This document shows, in pieces, positions 1 to 5,974 of a DNA stretch of 13,694 bases (position 1 is the stretch's first letter; every line of letters begins with the position of its first letter). The stretch is from Caldisericia bacterium. Lineage in GTDB: Bacteria; Caldisericota; Caldisericia; B22-G15. The notes beneath the pieces are model-generated. The model made no database searches. It saw nothing but the letters and a program-made list of their open reading frames with translations, and had not been told where the DNA came from. The translations under genes were made by a program, and so were the position numbers. The stretch spans positions 1-13,694 of the forward strand of contig JAGGSY010000043.1 in the NCBI GenBank assembly GCA_021158845.1. The letters run 5' to 3'.

Positions 1-86
1 GTGATTTGGTCAGAGAAGCTTTCAGAAAGGAATATAAGGAAAATTTTATCGAGTATGGAGTAGGAAAAGTAATTGAAATTAGATAA
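1..86 (+). CDS. C-terminal end of an unidentified protein (5' truncated)
   Basis: Reading in frame 3 from the window edge gives about 27 codons without a stop, ending at TAA 84-86. The visible tail is charged and ends in ...EYGVGKVIEIR. The other two forward frames are interrupted by stops before base 65. Strand, codon use (AGA, AAA, GAA rich) and closeness to the next gene fit the end of a real gene. The piece is too short to assign a family. A nucleotide-sugar epimerase tail was considered because of the YGxGK pattern, but I cannot support it. Confidence 0.5.
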   Translation, partial: DLVREAFRKEYKENFIEYGVGKVIEIR

Positions 87-100
87 AACTTTTCAATATT
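73..100 (+). promoter_or_regulatory. Weak candidate promoter for the small membrane protein gene
   Basis: TTGAAA (73-78, five of six matches to the -35 consensus) is followed after 16 bp by AATATT (95-100, four of six matches to the -10). Transcription would start near 107, upstream of the preferred ATG at 135. It lies across the end of the preceding gene. If real, it argues against the TTG at 99 as start codon, because that codon would overlap the -10 element. Read-through from upstream is an equally good explanation for expression. Confidence 0.25.
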
Positions 101-134
101 GACAAGGGAGTTCTTTGGATATATAAAGAGAGAA

Positions 135-449
135 ATGAAAAGGGTTAGAAATGCTTTAAGATACATTTTATTGATTGTTGGAATCTTAATAACTCTCTTT
201 GCGATTTTATCTGGAGCAAAAATCTACGGAGGGGGAATTGGAGGTATTATAAAGAACAGTCCCAATGCCTTACCATGGATTATACTCATTGTATTAATTC
301 TTATTTCATGGAAATGGGAATTGATTGGAGGTATAGGTTTAATAATCTTTGGTTTCTGTATGATGTATTTCTTTAATTTTTCCCTGATTCCAGCTTTGAT
401 AGGTCTATTAATCGTTGCCTCAGGAATTGTGTTTGTGTTAAGTAAATAA
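135..449 (+). CDS. Small multi-pass membrane protein, DUF7670-like
   Basis: This 104-residue protein is very hydrophobic. It shows about four membrane segments (roughly residues 8-26, 43-58, 62-79 and 83-101) with a basic N-terminus (MKRVRNALRY). The segment WKWELIGG (about residues 59-66) resembles a conserved patch I associate with small bacterial membrane proteins of the DUF7670 kind; this is pattern memory, not a search. The frame is open back to a TTG at 99, but no Shine-Dalgarno precedes that codon. ATG 135 has a purine-rich stretch (AAGAGAGAA) just upstream and gives a conventional positive-inside N-terminus, so I prefer it. It sits 48 bp after the truncated gene at the window start and before the regulatory gap of the large operon. 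No function can be inferred. Confidence 0.6.
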   Translation: MKRVRNALRYILLIVGILITLFAILSGAKIYGGGIGGIIKNSPNALPWIILIVLILISWKWELIGGIGLIIFGFCMMYFFNFSLIPALIGLLIVASGIVFVLSK

Positions 450-496
450 ACTTTATGCTCAGAGGAAGATCCCAGGTTTAAACATTTTACACCCTC

Positions 497-524
497 TTGA
501 CAAATTAAAAATTTAATATAAAAT
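497..524 (+). promoter_or_regulatory. Sigma-A/sigma-70 type promoter of the operon
   Basis: A perfect -35 TTGACA (497-502) is followed after 16 bp by TAAAAT (519-524, five of six matches to the -10). The predicted transcription start is near 531, at the left edge of the inverted repeat. A perfect TATAAT also occurs at 540-545 inside the repeat's spacer, but the hexamer 17 bp upstream (TATAAA, 517-522) is a poor -35. I therefore take the first pair as the main promoter. No other promoter of comparable quality is evident ahead of the gene at 638. Confidence 0.7.
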
Positions 525-529
525 TACAA

Positions 530-561
530 CTGATTCAGGTATAATGTTTTACCTGAATCAG
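530..561. promoter_or_regulatory. Perfect inverted repeat, probable TetR-type operator
   Basis: CTGATTCAGGT (530-540) and ACCTGAATCAG (551-561) are exact reverse complements, 11 bp each, around a 10-bp spacer (ATAATGTTTT). The site begins at the predicted transcription start and its spacer completes a TATAAT, so a bound protein would block RNA polymerase. TetR-family regulators typically bind such dyads, often near their own operon's promoter. The operon it precedes encodes a TetR-family protein (3463-4671), the natural candidate. An alternative is that the repeat acts in RNA as a stem at the 5' end of the transcript. No T run follows, so it is not an intrinsic terminator. Confidence 0.65.
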
Positions 562-637
562 ATATAACAGCAATGGGGAAGAAAAACTCCCCTAAAAGGA
601 TGTTTTTAGATTGAAGCAAGTTTAAAGGAGGTGAAGA

Positions 638-1702
638 ATGGAAGAGAGGCCAAATGTTTTAGAGGGGATAGAGGAGAAAATGGTAAAAACAGATCGTATA
701 GAGATGAATGTTCACTTCTCTGAAAAGAGAAAGGGAGAACCCATCATTTTCATTCACGGAAATTTCACCTCTGGAACATACTTTGAAGAAACCATTGTTG
801 ATCTCTCAGAAGAATTTTTTGGAATTGCACCAGACTTAAGGGGATACGGTTTAACAGAGGATAAGATTATAGATGCTACAAGAGGTGCAAAGGATTGGTC
901 AGATGATTTAGATTCCTTATTAAATGCACTTAATCTGGATAAAGTTCATCTTGTGGGATGGTCGGTGGGAGGTGGAGTTGTTATGCAGTATTTAATTGAC
1001 CATCCAGAAAAGGTGAAAACATTAACAGTTATTGCTCCTGTATCACCATTTGGATTTAGTGGAACTAAAGACGAGAAAGGAACACCATGTTATGATGATT
1101 TTGCTGGCTCAGGGGCAGGTGGAGTAAATCCAGAGTTTGTAGAAAGAATTAAAAACAAAGATAGGAGTGAATCAAGTATAAATTCTCCGAGAAATGTAAT
1201 TAACAAATTTTACTTTAAACCACCATTCAGACCAAAAAGAGAAGAGGACTATCTAACTGCTCCACTTCTTGAAAAAATTGGGCCAGATAGATATCCAGGT
1301 GATTCAGTCCCTTCTAAGAATTGGCCCTTCTATGCCCCAGGTAAGTTTGGACCGATAAATGCAATATCTCCAAAATACTTTAACACAAGTGGAATTTCTG
1401 ATGTAAACCCAAAACCTCCAATTCTATGGGTGAGAGGTACAGATGACAAGATTGTATCTGATAACTCCTTTTTTGACATTGGATATCTTGGAAAAATGGG
1501 TTTTATCCCAAACTATCCAGGAGAAAGTGTGTTTCCACCACAGCCAATGATTACTCAGACAAGATTCGTATTTGAAAGATACAAAGAGAAAGGTGGAAAG
1601 TACTTTGAAGTGATTATAAAAGATACTGCTCATTCACCTCATATTGAGAAGAGAGAAGAGTTCAATAAAATTCTTGTGAATTTCATAAAGGAAAATGTCT
1701 AA
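638..1702 (+). CDS. Alpha/beta-hydrolase fold protein
   Basis: This 354-residue protein is a cytoplasmic alpha/beta hydrolase with no signal peptide. The oxyanion-hole HG motif is in IFIHGNF (residues 37-43). The nucleophile elbow is GWSVGG with Ser109. The acid is probably Asp269 or Asp270 in GTDDKIV, and the catalytic His is His332 in AHSPHIEKREEF. A long insertion between about residues 138 and 255, rich in Pro, Gly and aromatic residues, forms the cap or lid and makes the protein longer than the usual 260-300 residues. ATG 638 follows an excellent AAAGGAGGTGA (624-634). It is the first gene of the operon, so it may generate the acid that the CoA-transferase activates, for example from an ester, lactone or oligoester. 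Substrate is unknown. Thioesterase, lipase-like and C-C bond hydrolase roles share this fold and cannot be separated by eye. Confidence 0.9.
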   Translation: MEERPNVLEGIEEKMVKTDRIEMNVHFSEKRKGEPIIFIHGNFTSGTYFEETIVDLSEEFFGIAPDLRGYGLTEDKIIDATRGAKDWSDDLDSLLNALNLDKVHLVGWSVGGGVVMQYLIDHPEKVKTLTVIAPVSPFGFSGTKDEKGTPCYDDFAGSGAGGVNPEFVERIKNKDRSESSINSPRNVINKFYFKPPFRPKREEDYLTAPLLEKIGPDRYPGDSVPSKNWPFYAPGKFGPINAISPKYFNTSGISDVNPKPPILWVRGTDDKIVSDNSFFDIGYLGKMGFIPNYPGESVFPPQPMITQTRFVFERYKEKGGKYFEVIIKDTAHSPHIEKREEFNKILVNFIKENV

Positions 1703-1723
1703 ATTTTTAAAAAAGGAGGAGAC

Positions 1724-2713
1724 ATGGAGAAGAGATTTGCAAAAATTGCTGGAGTAGGGATGTATCTCCCTGAAAAAATTATAACAAATGAAGAGCTTAG
1801 TAAAAGGCTTGGATACGATGTAACAGAGTATCTCTCGGGAATTAAGTTGAGACACATTTCAGCACCAGACGAGTCTGCATCTGATATGGCAGTTGAAGCG
1901 GCTAAAGTTGCTCTGAAAGAAGCAAACATGAATCCTGAAGATTTAGATCTAATTATCCTAACAACCGACACACCAGATATTGTTACGCCACCCACTGGAC
2001 CCATTATTCAGCACAAGTTGGGAGCAAAAAATGCAGCAGCTTTTGATGTGAATGCTGCATGCACAGATGCTGTGATTGGTATGACCATCGCCTCTCAACA
2101 TATAATGCTTGATCCAGAGATAAACAATGCTCTTGTTGTTGCATCCTATGGAATGAGTAAATGGCTTGATTGGGATAACAAGGTTCTTGCACCAATGTTT
2201 GGAGATGGAGCATCTGCAGTGATACTCACAAAATCCAGTGAGCCAGGTTATATAGCTTCAACAATGATAACTGATGGACAGTACTGGGATTCCTATGGAA
2301 TATATGTGGGAACAAAGTATCCAATAACCAAAGAGATGGTGGAGAAAAAAGAACATCTTCTAAGGTTTCATCCAAACTTCCACAAGTATCCACCAGATGT
2401 AAACTATGCCAATTGGCCCAATCTGGTAAAAAAGGCATGCAAAAAAGCTGGAATTTCTGTTGAGGACCTCAATATGGTTTTATTTACACAGGTGAGACTG
2501 TCAGATATTGAGGAAACAATGAAAAGGCTCGAACTTCCTCTTACAAGGACTCACTGGATAATGGATAAGTTTGGTTATACAGGATCAGCTTGTGTTTTTA
2601 TGGCTCTTTATGATGCACTCAAGGAGGGTAAGATCAAAAAGGGAGATTATGTTGCATTTTGCACCTCAGGAGCAGGATATGTAATGTCAGCTTCTGTATT
2701 TAAGTGGGTTTAG
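1724..2713 (+). CDS. KAS III (FabH)/HMG-CoA synthase-like thiolase-fold protein lacking catalytic His and Asn
   Basis: This 329-residue protein has the length and layout of FabH-type 3-oxoacyl synthase III. It opens with the N-terminal beta strand AGVGMYLPE, has the nucleophile motif DVNAACTDA with Cys113, MFGDGASAVIL (158-168), and ends with TSGAGYVMSASVF. In FabH the C-terminal half carries a catalytic His (HQAN motif) and Asn (GNTSA motif). Here the aligned stretches read LFTQVRL (253-259) and FGYTGSA (283-289), so Thr255 and Tyr285 stand where His and Asn are expected. Decarboxylative condensation by the normal mechanism therefore looks unlikely. Acyl transfer, a non-decarboxylative thiolase-type reaction or a structural role are possible. 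ATG 1724 follows AAAAAGGAGGAGAC. It lies between the hydrolase and SDR genes of the operon. Fold assignment is confident; the reaction is not. Confidence 0.85.
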   Translation: MEKRFAKIAGVGMYLPEKIITNEELSKRLGYDVTEYLSGIKLRHISAPDESASDMAVEAAKVALKEANMNPEDLDLIILTTDTPDIVTPPTGPIIQHKLGAKNAAAFDVNAACTDAVIGMTIASQHIMLDPEINNALVVASYGMSKWLDWDNKVLAPMFGDGASAVILTKSSEPGYIASTMITDGQYWDSYGIYVGTKYPITKEMVEKKEHLLRFHPNFHKYPPDVNYANWPNLVKKACKKAGISVEDLNMVLFTQVRLSDIEETMKRLELPLTRTHWIMDKFGYTGSACVFMALYDALKEGKIKKGDYVAFCTSGAGYVMSASVFKWV

Positions 2714-2722
2714 GGAGGAAAA

Positions 2723-3463
2723 ATGGATAGAGTAAAGGATAAAGTAATAATAATTACAGGCGGTGCTGGAGGGATAGGAAAGGAAACTGCAAAACTTCTT
2801 GCAAAAGAGGGTGCGAAAGTTGTTATATTTGATATCAATGAAGATAGACTCACTGAAGCAAAGAAAGAAATTGAAAAATACGGAATAGTGAAAGCGATTA
2901 AAGCTGATGTGACAGATTTCAAGAGTGTGTCAGATGCAGTTAATAAAGTTTATGAAAAATTTGGAAAAATTGATGTTCTCATAAATAATGCAGGAATTAC
3001 AAGAGATGGTTTCTTAAGCAAGATGGATTTAGAGGACTGGAATAAGGTTATAGCGGTAAATCTTACTGGGGTATTCAACACAACAAAGGCAGTTGTACCT
3101 TACATGCTTGAGAGAGGAAAGGGAAACATTATAAGTATATCCTCTGTTGTTGGAGTTTATGGAAACATTGGTCAAACAAACTATGCAGCAAGCAAAGCTG
3201 GAATAATCGGAATGACAAAAACATGGGCAAAGGAACTTGGAAGGAAGGGAATAAGAGCAAACGCAGTGGCTCCAGGTTTCATAAAAACAGAGATGACAGC
3301 AAAAGTTCCTGAGAAAGTTATAAATATTATGATTGAGAAAACACCACTTGGTAGAATGGGAGAACCAGAGGATGTTGCAAATCTTCTCCTTTTCCTATCT
3401 TCTGATGAATCATCATTTATAAATGGACAAGTTATTGGAGTTGATGGAGGATTAATTCCCTGA
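2723..3463 (+). CDS. Short-chain dehydrogenase/reductase, FabG/3-hydroxyacyl-CoA dehydrogenase type
   Basis: This 246-residue classical SDR has the family's usual length. It has the dinucleotide motif TGGAGGIG (12-19), NNAG (88-91), structural Asn113, catalytic Ser141, and the YAASK motif with Tyr154 and Lys158. PGFIKT (184-189) and the C-terminal GQVIGVDGG (235-243) are typical of FabG/PhaB-like 3-oxoacyl reductases. Asp37 at the end of the second beta strand (VVIFDIN) normally pairs with the adenosine ribose of NAD(H) and disfavours NADPH. That suggests an oxidative, catabolic role: 3-hydroxyacyl-CoA to 3-oxoacyl-CoA. It starts nine bp after the KAS-like gene, and its TGA overlaps the TetR start by one base (TGATG). 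A fatty-acid-synthesis FabG role is less likely because no acyl carrier protein or other fab gene is nearby. Confidence 0.92.
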   Translation: MDRVKDKVIIITGGAGGIGKETAKLLAKEGAKVVIFDINEDRLTEAKKEIEKYGIVKAIKADVTDFKSVSDAVNKVYEKFGKIDVLINNAGITRDGFLSKMDLEDWNKVIAVNLTGVFNTTKAVVPYMLERGKGNIISISSVVGVYGNIGQTNYAASKAGIIGMTKTWAKELGRKGIRANAVAPGFIKTEMTAKVPEKVINIMIEKTPLGRMGEPEDVANLLLFLSSDESSFINGQVIGVDGGLIP

Positions 3464-4671
3464 TGGAGAGAACATTAAGGGGAAAAAGGACGAGGGAAAA
3501 GATACTGGAAAGTGCCATAGCTACCTTTAAAGAGAATGGCTTTAAAAAGGCATCCATCAAAAAAATTGCTGAAAGGGTAGGCCTTTCCAATGCAAGCATC
3601 TACAGATACTTTAAAAACAAAGAAGAGATATACTTTGCCCTTGTCAAAAGATTTGAGGATGGTTTGATTGAAAAGATAAAGGAGGAGAAAAGAGGGAAAA
3701 CTACACTGGAATTGATAAAGAGTATACTTCTCTCATACATAAATTACATAAGAGAAAACACAACACTCTATGACATCTTTCGTGAAGTGGAATTTGTAAA
3801 TAAAGACCTTGTAAGGGATTTCTACAAAAAACTCATTAATGAGATAGAGAATGTCCTTAAGGAGAAGACCAAAAAGAATATAGATCTTGAGACTCTATCC
3901 TTTTCAATTCTTGGTAGTGTTTACTTCATAGTCATAAACTATCTCATATGGGATGGTAAAGAGATAGAGAATAAGAAGCTTGAAGCAGCTTTTAATTTGA
4001 TAGAGAGTGGAATTGATAGGAGAGGAGATTTTAAGCCATACATTGTTGAGGAAAGAGAGATAAAAGAAAAGAACGACGAAATTCTAACAAAGGGAGAGGA
4101 AACAAAAAGAAAGATCCTTTCATCAGCAGAAAAACTTTTCGGGGAAAAAGGATACTCAGAAACTCAGATAATGGATATTGCAAGAGAATCCGGAATAGGC
4201 CTTGGCACAATCTATCTCTATTTCAACAGCAAAAAGGAAATACTATGGGAGCTTGTAAGGTACATAAACTACTTACTGAGAAGAAAATCGTGGGAATACA
4301 CAAAGGATTTTAATGATAGAAGAGAGATTGAAAATGCTGGTTTTCAAGCATTCTTTCATCTCTTCAGAAACATAAGCAATGACTACAGAATAGTGAGAGA
4401 AGCAGAATTTGTTGATAGAGAGATTGGTGCATGGTACTACAAGAGACTTCTGTCTCCATACAAAAAGGGACTTGAAATAGGAATGAAGTTTGGAGAAATT
4501 ATAAAAACCGATCCAGAAGCTCTGGCTTTATCCCTGATGGGGATAGGTCACTGTGTTGGAATGAAATGGTTTGTTCTTGAAGAGGGTAAGGATATGAGTA
4601 AGAGGGCAACATTAACCACACTTAATTTCATCATGCATGGATTGAAAGGGGTATTAAAGGAGGAGGTATGA
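3463..4671 (+). CDS. TetR-family regulator with two tandem TetR units in one chain
   Basis: The 402-residue protein is about twice the usual TetR length (about 190-220). The first helix-turn-helix spans about residues 10-55 (FKENGFKKASIKKIAERVG, then LSNASIYRYFKNKEEI). The second spans about 214-260 (FGEKGYSETQIMDIARESG, then IGLGTIYLYFNSKKEI). Each is followed by a ligand-binding-type helical region, and these also match: REVEFVNKD at 108-116 against REAEFVDRE at 312-320, both followed by an aromatic-Tyr-Lys pattern. A polar linker at about 186-212 joins the halves. The simplest reading is an old internal duplication or a fusion of adjacent tetR genes, giving a single-chain pseudo-dimer or a higher-order binder. 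The gene sits mid-operon, coupled by overlaps to the SDR before it (1 nt) and the CoA-transferase after it (4 nt, ATGA). It probably controls the operon through the inverted repeat at 530-561. Ligand is unknown; an acyl-CoA is plausible. Confidence 0.9.
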   Translation: MERTLRGKRTREKILESAIATFKENGFKKASIKKIAERVGLSNASIYRYFKNKEEIYFALVKRFEDGLIEKIKEEKRGKTTLELIKSILLSYINYIRENTTLYDIFREVEFVNKDLVRDFYKKLINEIENVLKEKTKKNIDLETLSFSILGSVYFIVINYLIWDGKEIENKKLEAAFNLIESGIDRRGDFKPYIVEEREIKEKNDEILTKGEETKRKILSSAEKLFGEKGYSETQIMDIARESGIGLGTIYLYFNSKKEILWELVRYINYLLRRKSWEYTKDFNDRREIENAGFQAFFHLFRNISNDYRIVREAEFVDREIGAWYYKRLLSPYKKGLEIGMKFGEIIKTDPEALALSLMGIGHCVGMKWFVLEEGKDMSKRATLTTLNFIMHGLKGVLKEEV

Positions 4672-5966
4672 ATGTAAAAGAAATTTATAAAAGGAAATTG
4701 GTCTCCATTGAAGAGGCATTGAGTAAAATTAAATCAAATGATACTGTTGTTGTTGCCCTTGGACCTTCGCAACCGCCAGGACTTCTATCGCATCTTCACC
4801 TAATCAAGGATAGAGTTGAAAATGTAAAACTTATAACCTGTCTCTTACTGAGGGAGTATGAATTTTACAGATTTGTTGACAAAGAAAATGCACCATTTAA
4901 AATGGAAAGCTGGTATCTTGGAGCCTTTGAGAGAGATTTATACAAAAAGGGAAAAATAACATACATACCAAACAACCTTCACGCTGCGGGAACTGACAAA
5001 ATAGATAGTGAAAAGATAGATGTCTTTATCGGTACAGGAACACCGGTTGACGAAAAGGGATTTCTATCTCTGTCTCTATCTTTAGTGTACGAGAAGGAGA
5101 TGATTGAGAAGGCAAAGACAGTGATAATAGAGATAAATGAGAATCTTCCAAGGACATTTGGTGATACACAGCTGAACATAGAGTATGTTGATTATTTTGT
5201 AGAGTACAACTCACCACTTTTAGAATTTCCATCCATTGAACCAACAGAAGTTGAAAAGAGAATAGGTGAAAACATTTCAGAGCTTATTGAGGATGGTTCA
5301 ACTCTTCAACTTGGAATCGGGGGAATACCAAATGCAATTACAAAATTCCTGGTAGATAAAAGGGATTTAGGAATACACACTGAGATGTTAACAGATGGAA
5401 TGGTTGACCTGTTTTACAAAGGTGTAATTACGAATCAGAGAAAAAGTGTATGGAAGGGAAAAATGGTTGGAACTTTCGCCATGGGAACAAAAAAACTCTA
5501 TGATTTTATAGACAACAACATCTCAATAGAACTCTTAAGGGGCTCTGTTGTAAATGATCCATACATAGTTTCAAAGAATGAAAAGATGGTAAGTATAAAT
5601 ACATCCTTAATGGTTGATCTCTCAGGACAGGTGTGTTCAGAATCCTTTGGTGTGAAACAATACACAGGGACAGGTGGTCAACTTGATACACACAGAGGGG
5701 CGGTTTTATCAAAGGGAGGAAAGGGAATAATTGCTCTTCGTTCAACGGTGAAGAATGAAACCATATCAACAATTGTCCCAGCCCTTCCAGAGGGAAGCTA
5801 CATAACTGTTCCAAGACAGGATGTTGACTACGTTGTAACAGAGTATGGAGTGGCTCATTTGAGGGGTAAAAGTGTAAGGGATAGAGCTCTATCCCTTATA
5901 AAGATTGCTCATCCAAAGTTTAGGGAGAAGCTTCTATTTGAGGCAAAAAAATTAAACATTGTTTAG
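4668..5966 (+). CDS. CoA-transferase of the acetyl-CoA hydrolase/transferase (4-hydroxybutyrate/butyrate CoA-transferase) family
   Basis: This 432-residue protein matches the Cat2/AbfT-like, single-chain CoA-transferase family in length and motifs. These include GTGTPVDEKGFLSLS (122-136), GIGGIPNA (216-223), GIHTEMLTDG (235-244, with Glu239 the likely catalytic glutamate that forms the acyl-CoA intermediate), GTGGQLD (334-340) and a C-terminal YVVTEYGVAHLRGKS (388-402). The enzyme would move CoA from acetyl-CoA or another donor to a carboxylic acid, activating the imported or hydrolysed substrate without ATP. ATG 4668 follows AAAGGAGGAGGT and overlaps the TetR stop by 4 nt, so the two are translationally coupled. 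The family also contains succinyl- and propionyl-CoA-specific members; acceptor specificity cannot be read from sequence alone. No acyl-CoA ligase lies nearby, which makes this the operon's only visible activating enzyme. Confidence 0.9.
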   Translation: MNVKEIYKRKLVSIEEALSKIKSNDTVVVALGPSQPPGLLSHLHLIKDRVENVKLITCLLLREYEFYRFVDKENAPFKMESWYLGAFERDLYKKGKITYIPNNLHAAGTDKIDSEKIDVFIGTGTPVDEKGFLSLSLSLVYEKEMIEKAKTVIIEINENLPRTFGDTQLNIEYVDYFVEYNSPLLEFPSIEPTEVEKRIGENISELIEDGSTLQLGIGGIPNAITKFLVDKRDLGIHTEMLTDGMVDLFYKGVITNQRKSVWKGKMVGTFAMGTKKLYDFIDNNISIELLRGSVVNDPYIVSKNEKMVSINTSLMVDLSGQVCSESFGVKQYTGTGGQLDTHRGAVLSKGGKGIIALRSTVKNETISTIVPALPEGSYITVPRQDVDYVVTEYGVAHLRGKSVRDRALSLIKIAHPKFREKLLFEAKKLNIV

Positions 5967-5974
5967 GAGGAGAT

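Larger units (their letters stand above)
450..637 (+). other. Regulatory intergenic region upstream of the eleven-gene operon
   Basis: This 188-bp gap holds a near-consensus promoter (497-524), a perfect inverted repeat (530-561), a small GGGGA/TCCCC stem (575-579 with 588-592, 8-nt loop) and the ribosome-binding site of the next gene. I see no convincing intrinsic terminator for the gene ending at 449: there is no GC-rich stem followed by a T run. The predicted 5' leader is about 107 nt, long enough for RNA-level control, but only the two stems described stand out. Confidence 0.6.

Noticed and set aside
99..134. Upstream extension of the small membrane protein to the TTG at 99.
   Set aside because: There is no ribosome-binding site before the TTG, and the codon overlaps a possible -10 element. 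ATG 135 gives a standard basic N-terminus followed by the first membrane segment.
540..545. Perfect TATAAT inside the inverted repeat as the main -10.
   Set aside because: The hexamer at proper distance upstream (TATAAA) is a poor -35. The TTGACA/TAAAAT pair 16 bp apart is the better promoter, though a second start cannot be excluded.
575..592. GGGGA/TCCCC stem in the operon leader as a terminator or riboswitch.
   Set aside because: It has only five base pairs with an 8-nt loop and no T run. No recognisable riboswitch core surrounds it.
638..3463. Hydrolase, KAS III-like and SDR genes in a row look like an oleABD long-chain olefin locus.
   Set aside because: The SDR is a short classical FabG type (246 residues), not the longer extended SDR expected for OleD. 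No OleC-like AMP-binding enzyme is present, and the KAS-like protein lacks the His and Asn that OleA keeps.
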